Source of the DNA: Polyangiaceae bacterium
Lineage (GTDB): Bacteria; Myxococcota_A; Polyangia; Polyangiales; Polyangiaceae
Assembly (NCBI GenBank): GCA_016719945.1
Contig: JADJYE010000036.1
Location: 40,591-104,590, forward strand
DNA: 64,000 nt
Direction of reading: 5' to 3'
Below, in pieces: positions 27,251 through 36,295 of this stretch (positions are counted from its first letter, which is position 1; the number at the start of each line of letters is the position of its first letter). The notes under the pieces are model-generated. The model was not told the DNA's origin. It saw only the letters and a program-made list of their open reading frames with translations, and searched no databases. A program made the translations under genes and the position numbers.

Positions 27251-28041
27251 TGCGCCCGCTCCTCCGCCTCTCGAGCGAGGAGGCCCGCGCGATCGACACC
27301 GTCGTGTTCGATCTCGACGACACGCTGCTCGATCACGGGCGCCTCACCGAGGTCGCGTACTCGGCGCTCTTCCGCTTGCGCGAGGCGGGCCTCGCGCTCG
27401 TCGCCTCCACCGGCCGACCGGCCGGTTGGGCCCAGCTGTTCGCGCGCCAATGGCCGCTCACCGCCGCCCTGGCGGAGAACGGCGCCGTCGCGTGGGCGCG
27501 CGGCGACGACGGCCGCTACCGGCTCGACGACCCCCTGCCGCTCGCAGAGCGCGCGCGGCGCCGAGCCGCCCTCCGAGAGATCGCCGCGCAACTCCTCGAG
27601 CGCTTCCCGGCGCTCGGCCTCGCCGACGACAACGACGCGAGGCACACGGACATGGCGCTCGACATCGGCGAGCACCGCCGCGCCGCGCCCGAGGACGTCG
27701 CCCGGGCGCGAGCCCTCGCGACGTCCCTCGGCGCGCGCACGTTCGCCTCGAGCGTGCACATGCACCTGACCTTCGAGGGCTACGACAAGGCCACCGGCTT
27801 CGCCCGCTGGGCGCGCGCCGCGCGCGGCGACGACCCGACGCGCGCGCTCAAGCGCGCCGCGTTCCTCGGCGACAGCGGCAACGACGCGCCCGCCTTCGCC
27901 GCCTTCGGCCTCACCTTCGGCGTCAGCAACGTCGCCTCCCACGTGGGCAAGCTCACCGTCCCGCCGAGGTACGTCGCCTCCCGCCCGATGGGCGCCGGCT
28001 TCGCTGAGATCGCCGACGCTCTGGTCGCGCGGCGAGGCTGA
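27250..28041 (+). CDS. HAD-superfamily hydrolase
   Basis: 263 residues. HAD motif I is FDLDDTLLD near residue 20; motif II is in ASTGRP; motif III/IV is the late GDSGNDAPAF. The cap arrangement resembles Cof/mannosyl-3-phosphoglycerate phosphatase-type enzymes. The ATG overlaps the stop of the methyltransferase by 1 nt, so the two are translationally coupled. It is convergent with the next lipoprotein gene, 2 nt away. Sugar-phosphate phosphatase activity is the best guess. Confidence 0.85.
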   Translation: MRPLLRLSSEEARAIDTVVFDLDDTLLDHGRLTEVAYSALFRLREAGLALVASTGRPAGWAQLFARQWPLTAALAENGAVAWARGDDGRYRLDDPLPLAERARRRAALREIAAQLLERFPALGLADDNDARHTDMALDIGEHRRAAPEDVARARALATSLGARTFASSVHMHLTFEGYDKATGFARWARAARGDDPTRALKRAAFLGDSGNDAPAFAAFGLTFGVSNVASHVGKLTVPPRYVASRPMGAGFAEIADALVARRG

Positions 28042-28043
28042 GC

Positions 28044-29618
28044 TCACTTCTTCGGCGGGGTGCCCATGGGCTTCTCCTTCTTCACAGGCCAGAAGAAGAA
28101 CTGCACGTAATCGTCATGCTTGAAGGTCTGTCCGCCGCTCGCGTGCACAAAGAGCGGAACACCCCTGCGCTGCGCCGTCTCGTCTTGGTTCTCGCACCCC
28201 CCGGCCTTGCTCCGTGAGGAGGAACTGTTGAGCACCGACATGAGACGACCTGGCTTCACCTCGCGCGCCGCGTCCTTCGGCAGCAGCGTCGGCGGCTCCG
28301 AGTGCTCGCCCTTCTCCTTGCCGACGACCTTGCACGCGCGGTTCGCCTGCCAGGTCACACCATTGAAGTACGAGCCCGATCCGTCCGGGCTGCACTCGAT
28401 CTTGTCCTGCATCCAGGACGCCTTCTTGAAGGTCACGAGCACCCCCTCGGGCGTGTCCTTGCGCGAGGCCACCTCGCCCCACCCCATCGCGTAGTCTTGT
28501 TCGATCGACGCCGCCGTCAGGAGGCCCCAACCGCCCTGCCAGCAAGCCGATCGCGTCATGTCCTTCAAGTGGGGGATCCTCAGCGTCCCGATCAGCAACT
28601 GAGCTGGATTGAGGCGCGGGGCGAAGGGCTCGAAGAAGCGAACGGTGTCCGCTTCGCCGCTCGGAAATACCGCCTTATCGCCATAACGAGCGACCGCACG
28701 GACCTCGTTGGCGATTGCGGCGAAGCCGTCTCCCTCGCCCGGATCCCCCTGCCAATAGCCGCACTCGGCGACGAGATCGAGCAGCCCGAGCCGTGGAAGC
28801 GTGTTGAAGCGCTTGGCGAGCTCGTTCGAGTTCATCGGCTCGTCGAGCGGTGCGATCTTGAAGACCAGGTCCCGCGCGGTCTTGCACGCGGGGATGGGCG
28901 TAAACTTCCACTCGCTCTCCAAGAACGCCAGGCTCTTGTTACCCAGCGGGTCGAGGATCGTTCTTCGGACAGCTAGGGCCGCCTTGAAGATCTCAGGTTC
29001 CTTCTCCCAGGCGTCGAGCCAGGCGCCGAGCGGGTCCTCCTCGGCCGGGCCCTTGGCGTTGAAGTCCTTGAAGACGGCCAGGGCGGCGCGAACCCTTCCG
29101 CGGACGTACTCCTTCTCGCTCTCGGGCCTTCCTGCCATCTGCTCATCGACGAGCTTGAGATCGAGGAGCTTGCCGAGGGTGCCAGGGAGCTCTCGATGAA
29201 ACCGCACCGCGGCGTCCCCCTCGTTGACCTTTCCGTCGGTCATCATGTTGCTGAGGTAGAGCTCCGCTATGGCGAGCTGCGACATGCCCTTGCGACCCCC
29301 GGCGAGCGCCTGAGGGATCAGCAGGTCCTCGATCTTGCCGCCCCCATTGCAGCGATACACGCTCATCCGGCCCCAGGCCGCCGAGCGCTCCGTATACGTG
29401 AGCTTCTCGCCCGGCTTGGCGCACGCGTCTGCGGGGGGGGCACCCGCTACGGCGGGGGAGGTCCCGCCTTGGGTCCCCCCTTGGGTGGAGTCCGTGCCGT
29501 CGGTCGAACCGGCGCCATCGGTCGAGCCCGCATGGCCCGGCCCAGCGCCGCCGAAGAGGGAGCAGCCGGAGAGGGCAGCGAACGCGAGGACTGAGAGGGA
29601 AGTGGAGGTCGAGCTCAT
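28044..29618 (-). CDS. large lipoprotein of unknown function
   Basis: 524 residues. The start is placed at MSSTSTSLSVLAFAALSGC, giving a signal peptide with lipobox LSGC (Cys about 19), rather than at an upstream in-frame codon. A Gly/Ser/Thr/Asp linker with repeated GSTDG units follows, then about 450 residues of mixed alpha/beta sequence with several Cys (for example PPADACAKPGEK, SACWQGGWG). No domain is recognised. It is probably surface- or periplasm-facing. Confidence 0.72.
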   Translation of the reverse strand: MSSTSTSLSVLAFAALSGCSLFGGAGPGHAGSTDGAGSTDGTDSTQGGTQGGTSPAVAGAPPADACAKPGEKLTYTERSAAWGRMSVYRCNGGGKIEDLLIPQALAGGRKGMSQLAIAELYLSNMMTDGKVNEGDAAVRFHRELPGTLGKLLDLKLVDEQMAGRPESEKEYVRGRVRAALAVFKDFNAKGPAEEDPLGAWLDAWEKEPEIFKAALAVRRTILDPLGNKSLAFLESEWKFTPIPACKTARDLVFKIAPLDEPMNSNELAKRFNTLPRLGLLDLVAECGYWQGDPGEGDGFAAIANEVRAVARYGDKAVFPSGEADTVRFFEPFAPRLNPAQLLIGTLRIPHLKDMTRSACWQGGWGLLTAASIEQDYAMGWGEVASRKDTPEGVLVTFKKASWMQDKIECSPDGSGSYFNGVTWQANRACKVVGKEKGEHSEPPTLLPKDAAREVKPGRLMSVLNSSSSRSKAGGCENQDETAQRRGVPLFVHASGGQTFKHDDYVQFFFWPVKKEKPMGTPPKK

Positions 29619-29821
29619 AGTTGCGAGCGGCCCTCGCAATCGCCGTTCCAATCGACCCAGCCCCCTGCCTGGGTCGTTTTCGCCCGGTCGTCCAGTCCGT
29701 TCAGTGATGTGTGCCGAGCAACATGTCGCGCGGCGCGCAACACCAGCGGGCGCAGGGCAAACTCAGTTACGAGCCATTACGCTCGGCCTGGCGTGGCCTG
29801 GAACGTGCTGCGACCCCGAGG

Positions 29822-31150
29822 TCAGGCTCGCTTGACGGTGAGCCCATGCTTCCAAAGGAGGCGGTAGAAGTGGACCCGGTCGACGCTGGCGGCGCGCGCT
29901 GCCTCGCTGACATTGCCGCCGTGGCGCTCGAGGATGCCCTGCAGGTAGGCGCGTTCGAACCCCGATATCGCGCGCTCCCGGCCTTCCTTCAACGAGACCT
30001 CGAGATCGAGCTGGTGCGGATCGATCGTCACCTCTTCGGGAGCGCGGGGCTCGGCTCCGCCGAGCACGAGGTAGCGCTCGAGGTAATTGCGCAGCTCGCG
30101 GACGTTCCCCGGCCAAGCGTGGCGGCGAAGCTCGTCGAGCACCGCGGGCGAAGAGAGCGGAGTCGGATCGACGCGCAGTCGCTCGCCGATCGACGCGCCC
30201 AGGTGAGCTACGAGCATCGGCATGTCATCCCCCCGCTCGCGAAGCGGGGGCAGGGTGATCTCAACGACCGCGAGCCGGTAGTAGAGGTCGGCACGGAAGC
30301 GCCGCGCGTTGACCTCGGCGCGGAGGTCTCTGTGGGTCGCGGCGACCACGCGCACGTCGACGGGGAGCACCTTCTGAGAGCCAAGCCGCTTCGCCTCGCG
30401 TTGCTCGAGGACGCGCAGCAGCTTAGGCTGCAGGTCGAGCGACAGCTCCCCGATCTCGTCGATGAAGAGCGTCCCCCCCTCGGCGAGCTCGAAGGCGCCC
30501 TCGCGGGCGGCGTGGGCGCTGGTAAAGGCGCCTTTCTCGTGACCGAAAAGCTCGGCCTCGAAGAGCGAGGCGGGGACCGACGAGCAGTCGACGACGACGA
30601 AGGGCCCGACCTTGCGCGCACTCTGTTCGTGGATCGACTTCGCAGCCGCCTCCTTTCCGGTGCCTGTCTCGCCGGTCAGCAGCACCGTTGCGTCCGAGCG
30701 GGCGGCGCGCTCGAGGAGCGAGAAGGCCTGTCGCATCCGCGGCGAGCGGCCGACGAGCTTCCCGAAGCTCGTCGCCGGGGATGCGTCTCGCCTGTTGATC
30801 GTCGTCTCCAGCTCGACCTTGAGGTGCGACCGTCCCACCTCGAAGACCGCGCCCTGCGGCAGGAGCGCCTCGCGAATCCGCACGCCCGCCAGGTAGATCC
30901 CGTTTCGGCTCCCCAAGTCTCGCAGCTGGATCCCTTCGCCCTCGATCGCGAGCTCGGCGTGGAAGCGAGAGACTGCGCCATCACTCAGCCGAACATCGGC
31001 GCTGTCGTGGGTCCCGATAACGGCACGTCCTGTGGTGACGTTCACTCGGCGGCCCGCGTCGGCGCCGTCGAGCACGAGCACCGAAAAGGAACGGACGAGC
31101 AGCCCCTCGGACGCCTCGAGCGACTCGGTCGTCGGCCCTACCCCGTTCAT
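29822..31150 (-). CDS. FHA-domain sigma-54-dependent transcriptional activator
   Basis: 442 residues. N-terminal FHA domain (about 20-110; RFHAEL and DLGSRNG are the phosphothreonine-binding signatures), AAA+ sigma-54 interaction domain (about 130-360; Walker A GETGTGKE, Walker B TLFIDEIGEL) and a Fis-type HTH at the end (NVSEAARAASVDRVHFYRLL). The sigma-54-contacting loop reads GAFTSA instead of GAFTGA. The FHA domain implies control by a Ser/Thr kinase; one is encoded divergently 79 nt away. No receiver domain is present. Confidence 0.93.
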   Translation of the reverse strand: MNGVGPTTESLEASEGLLVRSFSVLVLDGADAGRRVNVTTGRAVIGTHDSADVRLSDGAVSRFHAELAIEGEGIQLRDLGSRNGIYLAGVRIREALLPQGAVFEVGRSHLKVELETTINRRDASPATSFGKLVGRSPRMRQAFSLLERAARSDATVLLTGETGTGKEAAAKSIHEQSARKVGPFVVVDCSSVPASLFEAELFGHEKGAFTSAHAAREGAFELAEGGTLFIDEIGELSLDLQPKLLRVLEQREAKRLGSQKVLPVDVRVVAATHRDLRAEVNARRFRADLYYRLAVVEITLPPLRERGDDMPMLVAHLGASIGERLRVDPTPLSSPAVLDELRRHAWPGNVRELRNYLERYLVLGGAEPRAPEEVTIDPHQLDLEVSLKEGRERAISGFERAYLQGILERHGGNVSEAARAASVDRVHFYRLLWKHGLTVKRA

Positions 31151-31204
31151 GCGCAGAGTCTAAGCGAGCGCACCGTCACGACAAAGCCGACACAACAGCC
31201 GCGC

Positions 31205-31210
31205 GATAAT
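31205..31210 (+). promoter_or_regulatory. candidate -10-like AT-rich element
   Basis: GATAAT lies in a short AT-rich patch about 20 nt upstream of the kinase start, in the 79-nt divergent region shared with the FHA activator. No convincing -35 or sigma-54 -24/-12 element was found by eye, so this is only a candidate. Confidence 0.2.
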
Positions 31211-31229
31211 TTGATAAGCTGCGCCCTCG

Positions 31230-32663
31230 ATGTCGGAGGGGGGCGACGAGACGGAATCGCTGAGGACGCGCGACGGCGGGGAGAGCCACAGCCTGCCGGT
31301 CGGCTCCGTCGTGCTCGGCAAGTATCGGGTCGAGCGCTCGATTGGCCGCGGCGGAATGGGCGAGGTCTACGAAGCGACTCACACCACGCTCGGCTCTCGC
31401 GTCGCGCTGAAGCTGCCCCTCGGTCAGGCCGCTACGGGGACAGCGGGGGCACGCCTGCTCCGTGAAGCTCAAGTGGCCGCCTCCCTCGATCCCGAACGGG
31501 TGGTACGCGTCCTGGACGTCGGCGTGCTCGGCGATGGTCGCCCGGTGCTCGTGCTCGAGCGCCTCGAGGGCTGCACCCTCGCGGATCGCCTCGCCGACGG
31601 GACCCCCCTCGAGCCCATCGAGGCCATCGATCTCACGATTGGGGCGTGCCTCGGCCTCGTCGAGGCGCACGCGCGGTCCATCGTGCACCGCGATATCAAG
31701 CCCTCGAACCTGTTCATCGCGCGCCGCAGGGACGGGACGTCGGTCGTCAAGGTGCTCGATTTCGGCGTCGCCGCGCTACGCGCGTCGACGGCGGAAGTCG
31801 ACGTGAGGCTCACTGACAGCCACGCCCCTGTCGGCTCGCCACCCTATATGGCGCCCGAGCAGCTCCGCGGACGGGACGTCGACCCGAGGACCGACGTTTG
31901 GGGGCTCGGCGTCACCTTGTTCGAGCTGCTCTCCGCGGAGCGGCCCTTCGTCGGGCCCACGCCTGCTGCGATCGCGGCCGCGATCGTCGCCGATCCCCCC
32001 AGGCGGCTCGCCGACCTGCGCGCCGATGTCCCTCGTGAGCTCTTGGAGATCATCCGCCGTTGCCTCGAGAAGGAGCCGGACGCTCGGCCGGAGCACGCGC
32101 TCGCGCTGGCGATCGAGCTCGCGCCCCTCGGCACCGCGCAGGTCCGCGCCCAGGTGCAAGCCGTCGAGCGCGCCTCCGGTCTCGCGCGTGAGACAGCCGA
32201 GGCTCGTCCCGCACCGAAGCGCGCCCGCGTATCGTCGACCCCGACCCAACACGCGTCGTCGGCCGACAGTCCGCCCACCCGAGAGCGGCGCCCCGGGTGG
32301 CTGTGGCTCGGGGGCCTGGCCCTCCTCGCGCCGATCGTCGTGTGGGCGACCTCAAAGGGGAACGAGCCGTCCCGCGCGGTAGGCGCGAGCGAGACCGAGC
32401 CTCCTACGCCCACGCGCGAGGCCACGTCCTCCGCGACGGCGCTGGGCTCCTCGCCTCCCATCGCGACTGCCGGGGGCTCACTCACGATCAGCGCGGCCAC
32501 CTTGCCTCCGACCGGGAGCGTCGCTCAGGCCACGTCCGCTGCCCCCAGCCTCGCGGCCGTCGTGCGGCGGCGGCCCGCCTCGATCGCGCAGCCTTCTGCG
32601 GCAGCCACAGCCTCGCAGCCGACCTCTAGCCCGAAGCCGATCATGGACCAGAGGAAGTTCTGA
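31230..32663 (+). CDS. transmembrane Ser/Thr protein kinase
   Basis: 477 residues. Hanks-type kinase domain (about 25-290) with glycine loop GRGGMGEVY, catalytic loop HRDIKPSN, DFG, and PYMAPEQ. An Ala/Arg-rich juxtamembrane linker is followed by one transmembrane helix (near 355, LWLGGLALLAPIVVW) and a Ser/Thr/Pro-rich extracytoplasmic tail without a recognised sensor domain. All catalytic residues appear present. It is divergent from the FHA/sigma-54 activator, a plausible partner, and followed 1 nt later by a secreted TPR-like protein. Confidence 0.94.
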   Translation: MSEGGDETESLRTRDGGESHSLPVGSVVLGKYRVERSIGRGGMGEVYEATHTTLGSRVALKLPLGQAATGTAGARLLREAQVAASLDPERVVRVLDVGVLGDGRPVLVLERLEGCTLADRLADGTPLEPIEAIDLTIGACLGLVEAHARSIVHRDIKPSNLFIARRRDGTSVVKVLDFGVAALRASTAEVDVRLTDSHAPVGSPPYMAPEQLRGRDVDPRTDVWGLGVTLFELLSAERPFVGPTPAAIAAAIVADPPRRLADLRADVPRELLEIIRRCLEKEPDARPEHALALAIELAPLGTAQVRAQVQAVERASGLARETAEARPAPKRARVSSTPTQHASSADSPPTRERRPGWLWLGGLALLAPIVVWATSKGNEPSRAVGASETEPPTPTREATSSATALGSSPPIATAGGSLTISAATLPPTGSVAQATSAAPSLAAVVRRRPASIAQPSAAATASQPTSSPKPIMDQRKF

Positions 32664-32664
32664 C

Positions 32665-33597
32665 GTGCGCTGGCTCGCCATAACGATCTTCACGGTCGCC
32701 CTGTTCGGAGCGGGCGGCGCCATCGCTCAGGACGCACCCCCCAGGACCTCCGCGGCCGAAGTCCTCTTCCGGGAGGGCAAAGTGCTCATGGACGCCGGCA
32801 AGCTCGAGGAGGCGTGCCGCGTGCTCGCAGAGAGCAATCGCCTGGAGGCGGCGGGCGGGACGCTGCTCAACCTGGCGTCCTGCTATGAGCGCCGCGGGCT
32901 CTACGCCTCGGCCGAGCGGGCCCTCGAGCAGGCCAAGAAGCTCGCACAAGAGGCGGGTCGACCGGACGCCGAGGCCTTCATCGAAGATCGGCTGTCCGCC
33001 GTTCGTCCGAACGTGTCGACCTTGCGCGTTGTCCTCCCGAACCAGCGCGCTCTGGAGCAGACGACGGTCGAGATAGACGGCGAGGTCGTCGTGCTCGACG
33101 GCGGCGCTGGTGAGGTCGGTGTCGACCCCGGGAGCTACTCGGTCGTCGTCGAGACCCGGGGCGCACCGCTATGGCGCCAGACCGTGGCGGTCGAAGGGGC
33201 TGGGAAGGAGGTCGTGCTCGAGGTTCCGGCGCCAGCCCTCCTCGGCCCTCGCGCGACCGCCCCGGCAGCTCCCGCTGCGGCACCGCCCAGCCCGCTCGAG
33301 CCCGTTGGGATCGCTGGCCTCGCCGTTGGCGGCAGCCTCCTCGTCGGGGGCGTCGTCGCGGGCGTCTTTGCGATGGACACCTGGTCGGACGCCAGCACGC
33401 GCTGTCCCGAGGTCCAATGCAGCGATCGCGTCGGTATCGCGGCCGCAGAGGACGCGAGGGTCTTCGGGGACACCGCCACCGGCCTGTTCGTCGCCGGAGG
33501 CGTGGTCACCGCGGCCGGCGGCGCGCTGCTGATCCTCTCGCGGGTCCTCTCGCCCGACGCTCCTGTGACCAGCCGCGGGTGGGTGGTGCGGTTTTGA
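32665..33597 (+). CDS. secreted TPR-like / PEGA-like protein with C-terminal membrane helices
   Basis: 310 residues. Signal peptide (about 1-21), then a helical segment (about 28-110) resembling tetratricopeptide repeats (FREGKVLMDAGKLEEACRVL, LNLASCYERRGLYASAERAL). A beta-rich PEGA-like stretch (about 118-190) and an Ala/Pro linker follow, then two hydrophobic helices (about 213-235 and 270-292). This architecture commonly sits next to myxobacterial Ser/Thr kinases. A GTG start 1 nt after the kinase stop suggests a single operon; its stop overlaps the next TTG start. Confidence 0.78.
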   Translation: MRWLAITIFTVALFGAGGAIAQDAPPRTSAAEVLFREGKVLMDAGKLEEACRVLAESNRLEAAGGTLLNLASCYERRGLYASAERALEQAKKLAQEAGRPDAEAFIEDRLSAVRPNVSTLRVVLPNQRALEQTTVEIDGEVVVLDGGAGEVGVDPGSYSVVVETRGAPLWRQTVAVEGAGKEVVLEVPAPALLGPRATAPAAPAAAPPSPLEPVGIAGLAVGGSLLVGGVVAGVFAMDTWSDASTRCPEVQCSDRVGIAAAEDARVFGDTATGLFVAGGVVTAAGGALLILSRVLSPDAPVTSRGWVVRF

Positions 33598-34922
33598 GGA
33601 CCGACTGGCTCAAACGGTCCTCCGTTTTCATTGCAGCCATTCTCTCGGCGGCATGTTCGGAGCTCCTCGGGGTGGAGCAACGGCAGCTCGCCGACGGGGG
33701 AGGTGGAGGTCAGGGAGGGCAGACGAATGGCTCCGGAGGCAGCCCGTCGGGGGGGGGAGGCGAGGGCGGGTGTGGGCTGCTCTCGTGCGAGGGGGACTGC
33801 GTCGACACCCTCGACTCGAACGACCACTGCGGGCGCTGTGACAACGCCTGTCCGGAAGGGCTCGAGTGCCTCGCGGGAGTGTGCGATCGCCGCCTCCGCG
33901 GGGGGCGAGGGTCGTCCACGATCTGCGCCCGCTTCGACGAAGCCATGGTCTGCTGGGGCGGCAACGAGCGCGGGCAAGCCGGCAATGGCTTCCCGAGCGC
34001 CAACCCATCGCTGACCGAGGCGACGCTCCCTGGAGGCCCCTTGAAGTTCGCGGCCAGCGCTCCCTCGTCGACGTGCTTCCTCTCCCAGGTCGGGTCGGTC
34101 GAGTGCTTCGGGGCCAACTGGGACGGCGAGCTGGGGACCAACGCGCCGGGCGGGCCTGATGACGTCTCGGGCGAGATCGACTGCTGCTTCATCGAGGAAG
34201 CCGGCGTGCCGAACCTGCCGGGACAGACCGCGGTGGCCGACGTCGTTGCGGGCGGATTCGCGAATACGAAGGAAGCGTTCTTCTGCTTCCGGCTCGCCAG
34301 TGGTGACGTCTACTGCAGCGGTGATGGGGCGCCGGCGCCGATCTTCAAGATCGCCGACACGGTTCAGCTCGAGGCGGGGACGAGCTATGCGTGCGCCCTC
34401 AATCGCCAGGGGGAGGTCTGGTGCTGGGGCGCCACCTGGGGCGCCGGCGACTACAACACCGTCGCGGTCCACGTCCCGTACAAGGTCGAAGGGCTGCCCG
34501 CCATTCGAGCCATTGGATCGGCGCGGACAGCCGCGTTCGCCGTCGCGCAGGATGGCGAGCTCTGGGCGTGGGGGAGCAACGACTGGGGGCTCCTCGGGCC
34601 CGGCGCTCAGCTCGAGCAGGACTACTACCCACCGCGCCGCTTCGATCACCGTTTCGAGGCGGAGATCGCTCAGATCGACGGCGGCGACCAGTCGGCCTGT
34701 GCGCTGCTCGTCAACGGCAGCGTCGCGTGCTGGGGAGCGAACGGTCTCCAAGGAGACGGCACCCCGACCAGCGGCCTCGATCCGAGCCCCCACACCGCAC
34801 AGGTCGCGGACGTCGTGGAGCTGGCGTCAAGCCTCGAAGAGCACGTCGTGCGCCTCTCGGACGGCTCGTTTCTGCAATGGTCGAAGCAGCAGCTCCAGCC
34901 GGCCGAGGTGACGCTGCCATGA
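33594..34922 (+). CDS. RCC1-like repeat lipoprotein, copy 1
   Basis: 442 residues. The TTG at 33594 overlaps the previous stop (TTGA) and begins a signal peptide ending in the lipobox LSAAC (Cys about 21). A Gly-rich linker and a Cys-rich segment with CDNAC and CLAGVCDR follow, then RCC1/BNR-like beta-propeller repeats marked by CWGGNERGQAGNG, CFGANWDGELGT, AWGSNDWGLLGPG and CWGANGLQGDG. RCC1-like lipoproteins are common in myxobacteria, but their function is unknown. It is one of two tandem paralogs. Confidence 0.85.
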   Translation: MRTDWLKRSSVFIAAILSAACSELLGVEQRQLADGGGGGQGGQTNGSGGSPSGGGGEGGCGLLSCEGDCVDTLDSNDHCGRCDNACPEGLECLAGVCDRRLRGGRGSSTICARFDEAMVCWGGNERGQAGNGFPSANPSLTEATLPGGPLKFAASAPSSTCFLSQVGSVECFGANWDGELGTNAPGGPDDVSGEIDCCFIEEAGVPNLPGQTAVADVVAGGFANTKEAFFCFRLASGDVYCSGDGAPAPIFKIADTVQLEAGTSYACALNRQGEVWCWGATWGAGDYNTVAVHVPYKVEGLPAIRAIGSARTAAFAVAQDGELWAWGSNDWGLLGPGAQLEQDYYPPRRFDHRFEAEIAQIDGGDQSACALLVNGSVACWGANGLQGDGTPTSGLDPSPHTAQVADVVELASSLEEHVVRLSDGSFLQWSKQQLQPAEVTLP

Positions 34923-36262
34923 GGGGCATCGGTCAAAGCCTCGCGGTCCCGCTGGTGATGGCGACGCTCTCTTGCTCCGAGATCCTCGGCGTCGAGGAGC
35001 GCGAGCTCCGCTCCGACGGAGGCGCGGGCGCGGGCGCGGGCGGCGCAGCGGGGGGAGCTCCCTCAGCGGGGGGCCAGGGCGGGAGCGGCGGAAGCGGGGT
35101 CGCGTGTCCGCTTTCGACCTGCGACGGAGAGTGCGTGGACACGCTCCGATCCACGGAGCACTGCGGCGCCTGTGACAACGCGTGCGCTGGCGAGGATGCT
35201 TGCCTGGCTGGCGTCTGTGACCGGCACCTGCGCGGAGGACGAGGATCCTTCGCCGAGTGCGTGCGGGTCGACACCGGGATGAAGTGTCGAGGGACTGGGG
35301 CCTGGGGGGAGCTCGGCAATGGAGAGGTCTATCCCGACGATGTGCTGTCCTGGATCGACGTAACGCTCGTCCCTGACGCGATCTTCGCGGCCAACTCGGC
35401 GCGTTCGACGTGTTTCCTGACCCAGATCGGCGAGGTGCGTTGCGTGGGCAGCAACCTCGACGGGGAGCTCGGCATAGGGACCACTGACGGCCCCGACGAC
35501 GCCAACCAGCAGCCTGGATGTTGTCACCTGGAGCAGCCGGTCGCGCCCCTGCTCCCGAGGGGCTCGAAGGTCCTCGATCTCGCCGCCGGGGGGTTTTGGC
35601 CCAGCGGGAACTTCTATTGCGCGCTACTGGAGAACGGGGACGTCTACTGCTGGGGGACCACGGTGCCATCGCCGCTGAAGAAGCTCGAGAATGCCCGCCA
35701 GATCGAGGCTGGCAACAACTTCGCGTGCGCCCTCTTGGACAGCGGAGAGGTGTGGTGCTGGGGCACGGACGCGGACGACGTTCTGAACCCGGTGGCGGCT
35801 CGCCCTCCCTCGATCGTCGAGGGCTTGCCTCCCGTGCGGGCGATCGGGAGCGCCCGGGACACCGTATACGCGGTCGCTGGAGATGGTCGGCTCTTCGCTT
35901 GGGGTGCAAACAGCCATGGACAGCTTGGGCCCGGCGCGACCGTGGGTCTCCGCTACTACCCCGCGCGAGAGATCGCCATAGAGCTCCCCTCTCCCATCGT
36001 GCAAGTGGCGGGAGCCGGAACGGCGGTCTGCGTGCTCCTCGCCGACGGCACGGTGCGCTGCTGGGGAGAGGGTGGCTATCAGGGAGACGGCACCCCGCCA
36101 GGCGGCGTCGAGCTCGTCCCCCATCAGGTCCCCCTCGCGGACGTCGTCGAGCTCGCCGCGAACACCCAGTCGTACCTCGCGCGCACGCGCGACGGCGCGT
36201 TCTACCATTGGGGCTACGTGACCGGCGCTCAGCTCGCGCTGACTCCCATCGAGGTGCCGTGA
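34919..36262 (+). CDS. RCC1-like repeat lipoprotein, copy 2
   Basis: 447 residues, a paralog of the preceding gene. The ATG at 34919 overlaps that gene's stop by 4 nt (ATGA). Signal peptide with lipobox-like TLSCS (Cys about 19), linker GAGAGAGGAAGG, the same Cys segment ending CLAGVCDRHLRGGRGS, and repeats such as CVGSNLDGELGIG, AWGANSHGQLGPG and CWGEGGYQGDG. Gene order and overlaps from 31230 to 36262 indicate one kinase-TPR-RCC1-RCC1 transcription unit. Confidence 0.85.
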   Translation: MRGIGQSLAVPLVMATLSCSEILGVEERELRSDGGAGAGAGGAAGGAPSAGGQGGSGGSGVACPLSTCDGECVDTLRSTEHCGACDNACAGEDACLAGVCDRHLRGGRGSFAECVRVDTGMKCRGTGAWGELGNGEVYPDDVLSWIDVTLVPDAIFAANSARSTCFLTQIGEVRCVGSNLDGELGIGTTDGPDDANQQPGCCHLEQPVAPLLPRGSKVLDLAAGGFWPSGNFYCALLENGDVYCWGTTVPSPLKKLENARQIEAGNNFACALLDSGEVWCWGTDADDVLNPVAARPPSIVEGLPPVRAIGSARDTVYAVAGDGRLFAWGANSHGQLGPGATVGLRYYPAREIAIELPSPIVQVAGAGTAVCVLLADGTVRCWGEGGYQGDGTPPGGVELVPHQVPLADVVELAANTQSYLARTRDGAFYHWGYVTGAQLALTPIEVP

Positions 36263-36295
36263 GCGTCGTGGCTCGTGGATTGCTTGGTGGGTCGC

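Noticed and set aside
33171..33593. Longer N-terminal extension of the first RCC1-like lipoprotein
   Set aside because: The in-frame extension lies inside the TPR-like gene and is Arg-rich; the TTG at 33594 gives a proper lipoprotein signal peptide.
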